Counted from the stretch's first letter, positions 26,685-35,686 are shown. The stretch is 64,000 nucleotides of DNA from Cognatishimia activa (GCF_017798205.1 NZ_CP060010.1:2480001-2544000), one strand, 5' to 3'. Numbers and translations: made by a program. The notes: generated from the sequence alone by a model not told the origin.

Positions 26685-27656
26685 TTAGCGTGACTTATGC
26701 GGCCCGCGCGCCTGTGGCTTGCCACTCCGATTGGGGGAAGGGCGCTTGCCGGGCTCTCCCATAGGTTTCTTGCCGGGTTTGCTGCTGGCTGCGAAGGGCT
26801 TGCCGCCGGGTTTGCCACCTGGCTTCCCCGCAGGCTTGCGATTTCGCGAGGGTTTCTTGCGGTCCTCTATGGGAGTGACGTCCTCAATACCCAGATGCGC
26901 CCGTACCGCGCGGCGACGGATCTCATCGACCTCGCCGGGCTTCAGATCACCCAATTGGAACGGCCCATAAGACACACGGATCAGCCGGTTCACCGTCAAC
27001 CCAACCGCCCCCATCGCACGCCGGATCTCGCGGTTTTTGCCTTCCTTAAGGGACACAGTCACCCAAGCGTTCGCCCCTTGCTGGCGATCCAGAGAAATCA
27101 CCATCGGTGCAAATTTCTCGCCATCAACTTCGATGCCACGACGCAGGGGCGCAAAGGTATCCTCAGTCGGCCGCCCATTCACCCGCACGCGGTATTTGCG
27201 GATCCAACCCGTGGAGGGCAGCTCCAGCTTGCGTTTGACCGCTCCGTCATTGGTGAGCAACAGCAGGCCTTCAGAGTTCAAATCCAAACGCCCGACCGTC
27301 ATCACCCGCGGCAGATCCTCGGGCAGCTCGTCAAAGATCGTCTTGCGGCCTTGCTCGTCTTTGTGGGTCGTGACCAGTCCCAGAGGCTTGTGATAAAGCC
27401 AGATGCGTTCGGGTTCAGCCTCTGCAATCGGCGCGTCATCCACGGTGATCTTCTCATGCCCCATGATGTTGAGGGCAGGGGACTTCAGCACCTTGCCATC
27501 GACGGCCACACGGCCCGCCTCGATCATACGTTCGGCTTCGCGGCGCGAGGCAACACCTGCGCGGGCGAGAACTTTGGCAATGCGGTCGCCCTTGGAGGCT
27601 TCTTTGGCCCTGCCTTTGGTTGTGGCTTTGGGCTTGGGGGGCTGTTTCTTGGTCAT
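26685..27656 (-). CDS. rluB: 23S rRNA pseudouridine synthase, RluB family
   Basis: A 323-residue enzyme that isomerises a uridine in 23S rRNA (position 2605 in E. coli). An N-terminal Lys-rich extension is followed by an S4 domain (RIAKVLARAGVASRREAERM), then the RsuA/RluB catalytic domain with VGRLDLNSEGLLLLTNDG, which holds the catalytic Asp, and KEGKNREIRRAM. The tail is Gly/Lys/Pro-rich with repeated GGKP units, as often seen in alphaproteobacterial members, probably for RNA binding. Divergent from tadA. Confidence 0.93.
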   Translation of the reverse strand: MTKKQPPKPKATTKGRAKEASKGDRIAKVLARAGVASRREAERMIEAGRVAVDGKVLKSPALNIMGHEKITVDDAPIAEAEPERIWLYHKPLGLVTTHKDEQGRKTIFDELPEDLPRVMTVGRLDLNSEGLLLLTNDGAVKRKLELPSTGWIRKYRVRVNGRPTEDTFAPLRRGIEVDGEKFAPMVISLDRQQGANAWVTVSLKEGKNREIRRAMGAVGLTVNRLIRVSYGPFQLGDLKPGEVDEIRRRAVRAHLGIEDVTPIEDRKKPSRNRKPAGKPGGKPGGKPFAASSKPGKKPMGEPGKRPSPNRSGKPQARGPHKSR

Positions 27657-27719
27657 GCAGGGGCTTTAACGGCCAATTGACGCTTGCGAAAGGGGGAATG
27701 CGCGGGCATCTGATGGGGT

Positions 27720-28169
27720 ATGCAGTTCAAAAGCCACATGGATAAGGCCCTTGAGGCGGCCCGAGACGCCGCCGCGCGCGGAGAAGTGCCTGTGGGCGCG
27801 GTGCTCGTCGCTCCCGACGGAACGCTACTTTCTATGGCAGGAAACCGCACACGTGAGCTGAATGACCCGACAGCCCATGCCGAGATGCTGGTGATCCGCG
27901 AGGCCTGCGCCAAGCTGGGCAATGAACGTCTGACGGGCTGTGATCTCTATGTGACGCTCGAGCCATGCCCCATGTGTGCCAGCGCCATCAGCCACGCCCG
28001 CATCGCGCGGGTGTACTACGGCGCGTCTGATCCAAAATCCGGAGGCGTTGCCCAAGGCCCGCGGGTCTTTGACCACAGTCAAAGCCACCACACCCCAGAG
28101 GTTTACGACGGAATAGCCGCCGAGGCCTGCGAGACCTTGCTCACTGATTTTTTCGCAAAAAAACGCTAG
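27720..28169 (+). CDS. tadA: tRNA-specific adenosine deaminase
   Basis: Deaminates adenosine 34 to inosine in the tRNA-Arg anticodon. The 149-residue zinc enzyme has HAEMLVI (zinc His plus catalytic Glu) and PCPMCASAI (two zinc Cys), and the TadA-type end TLLTDFFAKKR. ATG 27720 gives the usual N terminus; ATG 27738 is an alternative. Divergent from rluB. A structured intergenic repeat begins 2 bases after the stop. Confidence 0.95.
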   Translation: MQFKSHMDKALEAARDAAARGEVPVGAVLVAPDGTLLSMAGNRTRELNDPTAHAEMLVIREACAKLGNERLTGCDLYVTLEPCPMCASAISHARIARVYYGASDPKSGGVAQGPRVFDHSQSHHTPEVYDGIAAEACETLLTDFFAKKR

Positions 28170-28170
28170 G

Positions 28171-28245
28171 ATTTCTCTTGCCCAAAATATCCTGGGGTGA
28201 ATTCGAGCGATTGCTTGCAATCGCGGGAAGAGGGGCAAAGCCCCT
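28171..28245 (+). repeat. Structured intergenic repeat, full copy A
   Basis: Three parts in order: the box TTTCTCTTGC..AAATATCC with TGGGGTGA (28172-28200); a hairpin GCGATTGC-TT-GCAATCGC (28207-28224); and a second hairpin AGGGGC-AAA-GCCCCT (28231-28245). A second full copy lies at 49558-49618 in the opposite direction with a different but still paired middle stem. It sits between tadA and a convergent gene, so it may act as a terminator. Confidence 0.75.
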
Positions 28246-28936
28246 AAAGCGTGATCGCCTCCATTACCTCAGGTTCAATGACATCCACACCCGGCAAGGC
28301 ATCCACCAGCACCTCAGCCGATTGTTCCAGCAAAGGGAAGGTCCTGTAGTGGCAAGGGATCACCACTTTGAAATCAAAGAACTTCTTGGCCGCATAGGCT
28401 GCGCGTTTCATATCCATGGTGAAATGCCCGCCCGCACAGAGGATCCCGATATCTGGCGCATGAAGATCGTTAAAGATCTCCATATCTGCCATCACATCCG
28501 TGTCGCCCGAGACATAGATCGTGCGTCCTTCGCCGGAAATCATGAAGCCACATTCCGTGCCTGGTACAATTGGCCCATCTGGTCCACGGAAACTCGTGGA
28601 ATGTACCGCATGCACCATGGTCACAGCCACATTGCCAAGGTGTACGGTCCCGCCCTTGTTAAAGCCAATCGTCGTCAGCTCTTCATGCTCGGCCCAATAG
28701 CCCATGAGGTCATATTGCCCAACCAAAGTCGCGCCGGTCTCGCGGGCGATATCACGACAGTCGGCGACATGGTCAGAATGCGCATGCGTCAGCAGGATGT
28801 GGTTCACGCCGTCTATGGCCTCGGCACGGCGGTCTTCTGGAAAGACCGGATTGCCGGTGATCCAAGGATCGATCAGCAGGACTTGCCCATCGATCTCGAT
28901 GCGAAAACTTCCGTGACCTAGCCAGATGACTTTCAT
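28244..28936 (-). CDS. UPF0173 metallo-beta-lactamase-fold hydrolase
   Basis: A 230-residue metal-dependent hydrolase. It shows the N-terminal WLGHGSFRIE, the metal site THAHSDHVAD, GDTDVMADM and the late HYRTFP histidine expected in UPF0173 proteins. Length matches the family. The substrate is unknown; related proteins are given only general hydrolase roles. Its stop overlaps the GCCCCT arm of the intergenic repeat. The start is 53 bases from the divergent ceramidase-like gene. Confidence 0.9.
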   Translation of the reverse strand: MKVIWLGHGSFRIEIDGQVLLIDPWITGNPVFPEDRRAEAIDGVNHILLTHAHSDHVADCRDIARETGATLVGQYDLMGYWAEHEELTTIGFNKGGTVHLGNVAVTMVHAVHSTSFRGPDGPIVPGTECGFMISGEGRTIYVSGDTDVMADMEIFNDLHAPDIGILCAGGHFTMDMKRAAYAAKKFFDFKVVIPCHYRTFPLLEQSAEVLVDALPGVDVIEPEVMEAITL

Positions 28937-28989
28937 GATTTGCTCCCTATGTTTCCTGCAACCTTATCAAAGAAAGCGAGTCGGCAAAG

Positions 28990-29646
28990 ATGGATCTGAC
29001 AGCCCAACTGGACGGCTATTGCGAACGCATTGACCCGAGTTTCTGGTCCGAGCCCGTGAACGCCATCACAAACGCCGCATTTTTAATCGCAGCGCTCTAT
29101 ATGTGGCATAGATCGCGCGGCCTGCCGAATGCGCAGGCGCTTTGCGCTGTGCTCTTCGCAATCGGCGTTGGCAGCTTCCTGTTCCACACTTACGCAACCA
29201 CCTGGGCCGCAATCGCCGATGTTACCCCGATAGCAGTCTATGTTCTGCTCTATATTTTCCTCGCGACCCGCGACTTCTGGGGGCAAAACACGCTGACCTC
29301 TTTGGGCGCGGTTTTGCTGTTCTTTCCCTATGCCTATGTGACTGTGCCATTGTTTGAGATGCTGCCCATTCTCAATGTCTCGGCAGGTTACGGCCCCGTA
29401 CCTTTGCTGATCCTGATCTACGCCTTTGGCCTACGCAATCGCGCACCTGAAACGGCACGCGGCTTGGCCATTGGCGCAACGATTATCCTCATCTCTCTGA
29501 CCTTCCGTTCGCTCGATATGCCTGTCTGCGAAAACCTGCCGCTGGGCACGCATTTCATGTGGCATATCCTCAACGGTATCGCGCTAGGCTGGATGATCGA
29601 GGTCTACCGTCGCCACATGCTTGCACAGCCTGCAAAGCAAGGCTAA
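28990..29646 (+). CDS. Ceramidase-family membrane protein
   Basis: A 218-residue integral membrane protein with about seven hydrophobic helices, of the alkaline ceramidase/CREST hydrolase superfamily. Metal-binding positions are visible: Ser and His in GSFLFHTYATTWA with the Asp in AIADVTPI, and the two His in GTHFMWHILNG. Eukaryotic relatives hydrolyse ceramide; the bacterial substrate is not known and could be an amino-lipid. It is followed 30 bases later by gatC but probably unrelated in function. Confidence 0.85.
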   Translation: MDLTAQLDGYCERIDPSFWSEPVNAITNAAFLIAALYMWHRSRGLPNAQALCAVLFAIGVGSFLFHTYATTWAAIADVTPIAVYVLLYIFLATRDFWGQNTLTSLGAVLLFFPYAYVTVPLFEMLPILNVSAGYGPVPLLILIYAFGLRNRAPETARGLAIGATIILISLTFRSLDMPVCENLPLGTHFMWHILNGIALGWMIEVYRRHMLAQPAKQG

Positions 29647-29676
29647 ACGCAATGCAAGTTTAATCGGAGTTTTCGC

Positions 29677-29964
29677 ATGTCCATTGACAGGGATACCGCC
29701 GCGCGCGTCGCCAAATTGGCGCGCATCAAGGTCGAAGAAGACGCGCTGCCGGCGCTGGCTGAGGAATTCAACAATATCCTTGGCTTTATCGAGCAGCTCA
29801 ATGAGGTGGATGTCGAGGGCGTCGAGCCGATGACCTCTGTGACGCCGCAGCGTCTGAAACGTCGTGTGGACGAAGTCACCCAGGGCGACATGCCAGAGGC
29901 GGTGCTGAAGAACGCGCCAGTTTCCCGCGAAGGCTTCTTCGCCGTGCCGAAGGTGGTTGAATAA
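29677..29964 (+). CDS. gatC: Asp-tRNA(Asn)/Glu-tRNA(Gln) amidotransferase subunit C
   Basis: A 95-residue subunit that stabilises GatA in the GatCAB complex, which converts Glu-tRNA(Gln) to Gln-tRNA(Gln). Typical features: [19 protein letters not shown] at the start, [19 protein letters not shown], and the C-terminal [12 protein letters not shown]. The stop overlaps the gatA start (TAATG), so the two are coupled. gatB is not in the window. Confidence 0.96.
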   Translation: MSIDRDTAARVAKLARIKVEEDALPALAEEFNNILGFIEQLNEVDVEGVEPMTSVTPQRLKRRVDEVTQGDMPEAVLKNAPVSREGFFAVPKVVE

Positions 29965-31451
29965 TGTCTGATCTGAACAAACTCACCCTGGCCGAAGCGC
30001 GCGACAAGCTGCGTGCGAAAGACGTGACATCGGTTGAGCTGACCGAGGCCTGTCTGACCGCGATTGAGGGGTCCAGCGCGCTGAACGCCTTCGTGCACAA
30101 CACGCCAGAGATCGCGATGGAGCAGGCCAAAGCCGCCGACGCGCGTCTGGCTGCTGGCGACGCGCCTGCGATGTGCGGCCTGCCCATCGGCATCAAAGAC
30201 CTCTTCTGCACCAAAGGCGTACCATCTCAGGCGGCCAGCGGCATCCTTGAGGGCTTTAAGCCAGAATACGAAAGCACCGTCAGCCAGAACCTGTTTGACG
30301 ACGGCGCGGTCATGCTGGGCAAGCTCAACATGGACGAATTCGCCATGGGCAGCTCGAACGAAACTTCGGTCTATGGCAACGCTGTAAACCCATGGCGTCG
30401 CGGCAATGACGACGCAGAGCTGACACCGGGCGGCTCCTCTGGTGGCTCTGCTTCTGCGGTTTCCGCAGACCTCTGCCTCGCCGCAACCGGCACCGACACC
30501 GGCGGCTCGATCCGCCAGCCGGCAGCTTTCACCGGCATCACCGGCATCAAGCCGACCTACGGCCGTTGCTCTCGCTGGGGCATCGTGGCCTTTGCATCCT
30601 CGCTTGATCAAGCGGGCCCTATGACCAAAGACGTGCGCGATGCGGCGATCATGCTGGAAACCATGTGCGGCCATGACCCAAAAGACAGCACATCGGCAGA
30701 CCTCGCCGTGCCTAATTTTGAAGCCATGTTGACGGGCGACATCAAAGGCAAAAAGATCGGCATTCCAAAGGAATACCGCATGGACGGCATGCCAGAGGAA
30801 ATCGAAAAGCTCTGGGCCGATGGCACCGCCATGATGAAAGACGCAGGCGCCGAGATCGTTGATATCTCGCTGCCGCATACGAAATACGCGCTGCCCGCCT
30901 ACTACGTAATCGCGCCTGCCGAGGCGTCCTCAAACCTCGCGCGCTATGACGGTGTGAAATACGGCCACCGCGCCAAGCTGGAGGCAGGGGACGGCATCAC
31001 CGAGATGTATGAAAAGACCCGCGCCGAAGGCTTTGGCCCCGAGGTGCAGCGCCGTGTGATGATCGGCACCTATGTGCTGTCGGCAGGCTTTTATGACGCC
31101 TATTACAACCGTGCCCGCCGCGTACGTGCGCTGATCAAGAAAGACTTTGACGATGTCTTTGCAGCAGGTGTGGACGCGATCCTGACGCCAGCCACCCCAT
31201 CCGCAGCTTTTGGCCTTGGAGAGATGGCTGACGCGGATCCGGTACAAATGTATCTGAACGACGTCTTCACCGTCACCGTGAACCTTGCAGGCCTGCCCGG
31301 GATCTCGATCCCAACGGGTCTGGACAAACAAGGTCTCCCTCTGGGTCTGCAACTGATCGGCCGTCCTTGGGAAGAGGGCGATCTGCTGAATTGCGCCTAT
31401 GCGCTTGAAAACGCAGCCGGTTACGTAGCAAAACCGAACAAATGGTGGTAA
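29964..31451 (+). CDS. gatA: Asp-tRNA(Asn)/Glu-tRNA(Gln) amidotransferase subunit A
   Basis: The 495-residue glutaminase/amidase subunit of GatCAB; it releases ammonia from glutamine for transfer to misacylated tRNA. It has the amidase signature with catalytic Lys ([11 protein letters not shown]), the cis-Ser region [15 protein letters not shown] and [14 protein letters not shown] with the nucleophile Ser. Length is normal (about 490). Coupled to gatC by a start-stop overlap. Confidence 0.97.
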   Translation: MSDLNKLTLAEARDKLRAKDVTSVELTEACLTAIEGSSALNAFVHNTPEIAMEQAKAADARLAAGDAPAMCGLPIGIKDLFCTKGVPSQAASGILEGFKPEYESTVSQNLFDDGAVMLGKLNMDEFAMGSSNETSVYGNAVNPWRRGNDDAELTPGGSSGGSASAVSADLCLAATGTDTGGSIRQPAAFTGITGIKPTYGRCSRWGIVAFASSLDQAGPMTKDVRDAAIMLETMCGHDPKDSTSADLAVPNFEAMLTGDIKGKKIGIPKEYRMDGMPEEIEKLWADGTAMMKDAGAEIVDISLPHTKYALPAYYVIAPAEASSNLARYDGVKYGHRAKLEAGDGITEMYEKTRAEGFGPEVQRRVMIGTYVLSAGFYDAYYNRARRVRALIKKDFDDVFAAGVDAILTPATPSAAFGLGEMADADPVQMYLNDVFTVTVNLAGLPGISIPTGLDKQGLPLGLQLIGRPWEEGDLLNCAYALENAAGYVAKPNKWW

Positions 31452-31486
31452 AACGCTGCCAACGATAAGGCGAATGAGGCGTTAAA

Positions 31487-32158
31487 ATGCGGGTGATCTT
31501 AGGCTTCGGAGTGGCTCTGGCCCTAGCGGCGTGTGACGTGCCGGTGCCCGATAGCGGCGTCGGTTTCGACAATGGCAACTTCAAGCCCCGCATCTCGGAC
31601 GAGCCTCTGGGCGCAACGGCGACGAGCTTGCCGCCCGCGGAATCCGTCAGCAGCGAAACTTTGGATGTTCTCGCCGCCACTGCGCCCACGACGCCTCAGG
31701 CAGCAACGGGTGAGTCTGGATTTGTCGAGGCTAGCCCGTCTAATCCAGCTCCTGTGCGGGTCGAGAATTCTGGCATCTCGGACGAGAACGACTTCGCCGC
31801 CGTCGACGCGCGCCGCTCTATTGAGGATGACGCACAGCGCCGCCAGCAGATTGCCGCACAGTATCAACAGGTTGAAGCAACAGACCTGCCGGAACGCGAC
31901 GGCGGAGTAGGGCCGAACATCGTCGAATATGCAGTGCTTAGCAAAAACCCCTTAGGCAACCGCATCTACCGCCGCATTGGCCTAAACGCCGCCAACCGCT
32001 TTGCCCGCAACTGCCGCGCCTATCCAAGCTCGGACCAAGCGCAGATCGATTTCCTGTCGCGCGGCGGCCCGGAGCGAGATCCTCGCGGCCTGGACCCAGA
32101 TGGCGACGGCTATGCATGCGCGTGGGACCCAACGCCCTTCCAAAAGCTCGGCGGCTGA
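31487..32158 (+). CDS. Lipoprotein with a C-terminal excalibur-like domain
   Basis: A 223-residue protein. A lipoprotein signal (GFGVALALAACDVP, Cys16) is followed by a long low-complexity Ala/Thr/Pro/Ser region to about residue 90, an acidic helical stretch, then a C-terminal segment ending DPRGLDPDGDGYACAWDPTP, which matches the calcium-binding excalibur pattern (DxDxDGxxC). No enzymatic role is evident. The stop overlaps the ATG of the amidase (TGATG), linking it to cell-wall turnover. Confidence 0.7.
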   Translation: MRVILGFGVALALAACDVPVPDSGVGFDNGNFKPRISDEPLGATATSLPPAESVSSETLDVLAATAPTTPQAATGESGFVEASPSNPAPVRVENSGISDENDFAAVDARRSIEDDAQRRQQIAAQYQQVEATDLPERDGGVGPNIVEYAVLSKNPLGNRIYRRIGLNAANRFARNCRAYPSSDQAQIDFLSRGGPERDPRGLDPDGDGYACAWDPTPFQKLGG

Positions 32159-32634
32159 TGGGCCCTCAGCCCGACATCATTCAAACCCCCTCGCCGAACT
32201 TCGGCCCCCGCAAAGGCGGCGCAACGCCCAGCCTCATTGTTGTGCATTACACAGCCATGGAAACGGCCACAGCAGCACTTGAGCGGCTTTGTGATCCGCA
32301 GTTCGAAGTCTCAGCCCACTATCTGATCTCGGCCCAAGGTGAGATCCACCAACTGGTCGCCGAAGACATGCGCGCCTGGCACGCTGGGGCAGGGCAATGG
32401 GGGGATATCACGGACGTCAACTCCCACTCGATTGGCATCGAGTTGGACAATCGCGGCGACCACCCCTTCGCCCACCCTCAAATCGAAGCCCTATGCGCTC
32501 TGCTGCCAGCCATCATGCACCGCTGGGACATCCCCTTTGAAAACATCATCGGTCATTCCGACAGCGCCCCCGGGCGGAAAATCGACCCGGGTCCCCGTTT
32601 TGACTGGCAGCGCCTGAGGCGCGCGCTCACCTGA
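32158..32634 (+). CDS. N-acetylmuramoyl-L-alanine amidase, AmpD family
   Basis: A 158-residue Amidase_2 protein without a signal peptide, as expected for a cytoplasmic AmpD-like enzyme that recycles anhydro-muropeptides. Zinc ligands appear in VVHYTAME, AWHAGAGQWGD and the late HSDSAPGRKIDPG motif; the acidic catalytic residue is in NSHSIGIELDN. The start is chosen at 32158, overlapping the preceding stop. Calling it ampD itself is likely but not proven. A short copy of the intergenic repeat box covers the end of the gene. Confidence 0.88.
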   Translation: MGPQPDIIQTPSPNFGPRKGGATPSLIVVHYTAMETATAALERLCDPQFEVSAHYLISAQGEIHQLVAEDMRAWHAGAGQWGDITDVNSHSIGIELDNRGDHPFAHPQIEALCALLPAIMHRWDIPFENIIGHSDSAPGRKIDPGPRFDWQRLRRALT

Positions 32635-32664
32635 TTTCATCTTGCTAAAAATACTCGAATTCCC
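32633..32664 (+). repeat. Intergenic repeat box, short copy C
   Basis: GATTTCATCTTGCTAAAAA-TACTCGAATTCCC is the box part of the repeat, close to copy D at 46818-46844 (ATTCATCTTGCCAAAAA-TACTC on the minus strand). The hairpins of the full copies are not present here. Confidence 0.55.
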
Positions 32665-32687
32665 ACCCGCGCCCCACGCGCCGTCGA

Positions 32688-32716
32688 TTGACGCATGCCC
32701 CAAACCATCGTAACCA
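32688..32716 (+). promoter_or_regulatory. rnpB promoter
   Basis: TTGACG at 32688-32693 and TAACCA at 32711-32716 with a 17-base spacer, placing the start of transcription at about 32723, where the P1 stem of RNase P RNA begins. A sigma70-type promoter. Confidence 0.75.
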
Positions 32717-32723
32717 CGCCTTC

Positions 32724-33085
32724 ACGCAGGGGGCTGGATGACCGCGCAAATGCGAGGAAAGTCCGGACTCCACAAGGCAACGGTGCCGGGTAACGCCCGG
32801 CCGGGGAAACCCGAGGGACAGCGCCACAGAAATCAAACTACCCGACTTGTTTGGGTAAAGGTGAAACGGCGAGGTAAGAGCTCACCGCGTCCTTGGCAAC
32901 AAGGATGGCACGGCAAGCCCCACCGGGAGCAATGCCAAATAGGGACCGCACGCCGCAAGGCAAGGACGTCTTGGCCCAGTGGTCCGGGTTGGCAGCTAGA
33001 GGGGCCTTGGTAACAAGGTCTCAAGATGAATGGTCATCCAGGAGGGCAACCTCTGGACAGAATCCGGCTTATAGGCCCCCTGCGT
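32724..33085 (+). ncRNA. rnpB: RNase P RNA
   Basis: Catalytic RNA of ribonuclease P, type A (alphaproteobacterial). The conserved CR-I segment GAGGAAAGTCCGGACTCCAC is at about 32773, and the CR-V end ACAGAA-TCCGGCTTATAGGCC is at about 33056-33076. The 5' ACGCAGGGGGC and 3' GCCCCCTGCGT pair as stem P1 and define the ends. A matching promoter lies just upstream. The 3' end abuts the stop codon of the convergent dioxygenase gene. Confidence 0.95.
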
Positions 33086-34240
33086 TTATGCTTTTTGCCG
33101 CTCGGCCATGGCGTATAGCTCGGTCGCCAATGTCTCCTTGTCCCAACCAGACAGCACCGCTTCTTTCAGCAAAGCCTGCTGCGTCTTGGGTGCAAGCCCG
33201 CCGACCGGAGGATCGCTGTCCAGATTGGTTGGGAAGGAATACCCTTCGGCGGTTGAGGCAATCACCGCATCTAGCGACGTCTCATCCATCTGTGCGGCTT
33301 TCAGAGCGTCAAACACTGCGAGGCACATGGCCCTGCGGTCCACCGTCTCCATCGCGCGCCCAAAGGCTGAAGATGTCTGCAACAGGTTCACCATCCGCTC
33401 GATATCCGCCGAGCGGTTCTCGCCGGCTGCATGAAACAGCGCGGGGTTGAAAAAGATCGCATCGCCTTTTTCGAGCGGTAATTGGATATACCGTTCCTCA
33501 AAATCCGCCCGAAAATCCTCACGCCGCCAGGCTGCGTAGCCGGGGCGATAGAGCTGAGAATAGGGCAGGAGTTTGGTCGGCCCGCTCTCGATCGGCACAT
33601 CGCAATGGGCAATGCCGCCCTGTAGGGTCATCAATGGCGAGAGATCATGCACATGCGCCGGATAGGTGGCCGAAACCTCGGCGGTCTGAAACCCCAGATG
33701 ATAATCCCGATGTGCCTGTTGCGCTTGCCCGCCCGGATGCACCAGATTGACCTGCGCCGTCATCTGATAGTTCGGCCCCAGCCACGCCTCACAAGCTGCA
33801 TCAATCATGGGGGAGGCAAAATACTGCGCAAAGACCTCAGGCGCGGTCAGGCAGAGCTTTTGCAGAGAGTTCCAGATCCGGTCATTGCTGCCCGCCGCTG
33901 CGAAATGGTCGGCCCCTGATCCGGAGGCAGCCTTTTCCTGAGCGATGATCTGCAAATAGGTCTCAGTGGCTTGATCGATTGCTGCAAGGTTGGGCTGCGC
34001 GCCTTTGATGACAAAGACGCCGGGGCCTTGCCCCAAGACCCACGCCCATTCGCTGAGCACTCTTCGGCGCTCTTGCGCAAGGTCAGAGGCCAAGGATTGG
34101 GCCGCATAGATCGGAACGTTCTTCTGAATGTCAGATGCCAAAGGCACATCCGCCTGTGAGGTCTGCTGCGTTGTCAGCTCTTGGAAGTCTTTCAGGCTGC
34201 AAGCGGCTGGATCGTAAAATCCGATGTGATCGTGGGGCAT
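33086..34240 (-). CDS. Phytanoyl-CoA dioxygenase (PhyH)-like protein
   Basis: A 384-residue Fe(II)/2-oxoglutarate dioxygenase-like protein. GGAGGA lies 6 bases before the ATG at 34240. The metal triad is visible as H-x-D in QQAHRDYHLGF (about residue 195) and the distal His in IFFNPALFHAAGENRS (about 280), followed by the Arg expected to hold 2-oxoglutarate. The substrate is unknown; PhyH relatives hydroxylate a wide range of small molecules. Divergent from a LacI regulator 92 bases away, the likely controller. Its stop codon touches the end of rnpB. Confidence 0.8.
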   Translation of the reverse strand: MPHDHIGFYDPAACSLKDFQELTTQQTSQADVPLASDIQKNVPIYAAQSLASDLAQERRRVLSEWAWVLGQGPGVFVIKGAQPNLAAIDQATETYLQIIAQEKAASGSGADHFAAAGSNDRIWNSLQKLCLTAPEVFAQYFASPMIDAACEAWLGPNYQMTAQVNLVHPGGQAQQAHRDYHLGFQTAEVSATYPAHVHDLSPLMTLQGGIAHCDVPIESGPTKLLPYSQLYRPGYAAWRREDFRADFEERYIQLPLEKGDAIFFNPALFHAAGENRSADIERMVNLLQTSSAFGRAMETVDRRAMCLAVFDALKAAQMDETSLDAVIASTAEGYSFPTNLDSDPPVGGLAPKTQQALLKEAVLSGWDKETLATELYAMAERQKA

Positions 34241-34332
34241 ATCATTTCCTCCCTCATGAAATGCGTGGTCTTGACCAACTCTACCCAACCGCGCGCATTG
34301 ATTGCCCAGCAAAACACATCAATAATACATCA

Positions 34333-35379
34333 ATGACCCATCGCTTTCCGATCAAAGAAATCGCGCTTCAGTCTGGTCTCAGCACGGCCACCATCGACCG
34401 AGCCCTCAATGGGCGCGCGCATGTCAGTCCGCAAACGCAGGAACGGGTAAAGGCGGCGATCTCAGAGCTTGAGGCGCAGGAACAGCAACTATCGGCCCGA
34501 GGACGGCGGCTCTTTGTCGATATCATCGTCGAGGCGCCCCAGAGGTTCACGACAGAGGTTCGTTCGGCGTGCGAGGCGGTTCTCACTGAAACCCGTTCTG
34601 CGGTGTTTCGACCTCGGTTTCATTTCTTTGAGACCCTGCCAGAGCCTGAGCTGCTGACCCTGCTTCACCGGATCGAAAAACGTGGCACGCAGGGGATTTG
34701 TATCAAAGCGCGGAACGCGCCCGCGATTCAGTCAGAGATCGACCGGTTGGCTACGCGAGGCCTGCCGATCTTCACTCTGGTGACTGACATTCTCCCGTCG
34801 CAACGCATAGGATATCTCGGCCTGAACAATCGGCGTGCGGGCCAGACCGCAGCCTATTTGATGGCGCGGTCTTTAATGGGGCGAACAGGCGTGATCCTGA
34901 CCACACGCAGCCGCGATGATTTCTTTGGCGAGGCGGAACGTCATGAGGGGTTCCTAAGCACGCTTGGTGAATTGCGCCCTGATCTGCGGGTCATTGATGT
35001 TTCAGGAGGCGGGGGGCTGTTTTCGAACACGCTTGGCCAAATGGCCGATGTAGCCACCACAGAGGAGATCCTCGGCGTCTATTCCATGGGTGGGGGTAAT
35101 CGCGCGATCCTAACGGAACTTTCACGCGGCGCGCACAGGCGGCCTTTCTTCATTGCGCATGACCTCGACAAAGAAAACCTCAGCCTGTTGGACGCAGGGC
35201 AGTTGGACTTTGTCCTTTATCACGACTTGGGGCAGGATATGCGTCACCTGTTCCACCGTTTTGCCGCCGCACATGGGCTAGCACGCGACTACGACGCCCC
35301 CTACAGCAGCGACATTCAGGTGGTCACGCCGTTCAATGTCCCGCGCCAAGGTCGCGCATCGACGAGGGCGCCAGGCTAG
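34333..35379 (+). CDS. LacI-family transcriptional regulator
   Basis: A 348-residue repressor-type regulator. The LacI HTH is at residues 5-30 (FPIKEIALQSGLSTATIDRAL then NGRAHVSPQT), followed by a sugar-binding-like effector domain (YLGLNNRRAGQTAAYLMA). It is divergent from the PhyH-like gene. The gap carries ATTGAT and a direct repeat ACATCAAT (34316 and 34327, 11 bases apart), possible operator sites. The TTG/ATG choice is set by the homologous start MTHRFPIKEI. The ligand is unknown. Confidence 0.85.
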   Translation: MTHRFPIKEIALQSGLSTATIDRALNGRAHVSPQTQERVKAAISELEAQEQQLSARGRRLFVDIIVEAPQRFTTEVRSACEAVLTETRSAVFRPRFHFFETLPEPELLTLLHRIEKRGTQGICIKARNAPAIQSEIDRLATRGLPIFTLVTDILPSQRIGYLGLNNRRAGQTAAYLMARSLMGRTGVILTTRSRDDFFGEAERHEGFLSTLGELRPDLRVIDVSGGGGLFSNTLGQMADVATTEEILGVYSMGGGNRAILTELSRGAHRRPFFIAHDLDKENLSLLDAGQLDFVLYHDLGQDMRHLFHRFAAAHGLARDYDAPYSSDIQVVTPFNVPRQGRASTRAPG

Positions 35380-35426
35380 GCCCCCTAAAAATATCTCAAT
35401 ATCGCAGCTATTTCCCCCGAACCCCA

Positions 35427-35454
35427 TTGACTCGGCCCGCTACACCAGTAAAAG
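35427..35454 (+). promoter_or_regulatory. Candidate rpmG promoter
   Basis: TTGACT at 35427-35432 is a good -35. The best -10 is TAAAAG at 35449-35454 (16-base spacer), which is weak. Lies 65 bases before the rpmG start. Confidence 0.4.
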
Positions 35455-35518
35455 GCGTGCTTCATAGAGATTTCACGGGCTCCTTGCCGATCAAGGGCCC
35501 CGTTGTAGGAGAAAAAAA

Positions 35519-35686
35519 ATGGCGAAGCCGACGACAATCAAGATCCGTCTGAACTCGACCGCGGGCACAGGCCATTTCTACGTGACCAAAAAGAACGCCC
35601 GTACCATGACCGAAAAGATGGTCGTGCGTAAATACGATCCGGTAGTGCGCAAGCATGTCGAGTACAAAGAAGGTAAGATCAAGTAA
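35519..35686 (+). CDS. rpmG: 50S ribosomal protein L33
   Basis: A 55-residue ribosomal protein beginning [20 protein letters not shown] and ending EYKEGKIK, the usual L33 pattern ([14 protein letters not shown]). It is the Cys-free form, so it needs no zinc. TAGGAG at 35507-35512 lies 6 bases before the ATG. A good terminator follows, so it is a single-gene unit. Confidence 0.96.
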   Translation: MAKPTTIKIRLNSTAGTGHFYVTKKNARTMTEKMVVRKYDPVVRKHVEYKEGKIK

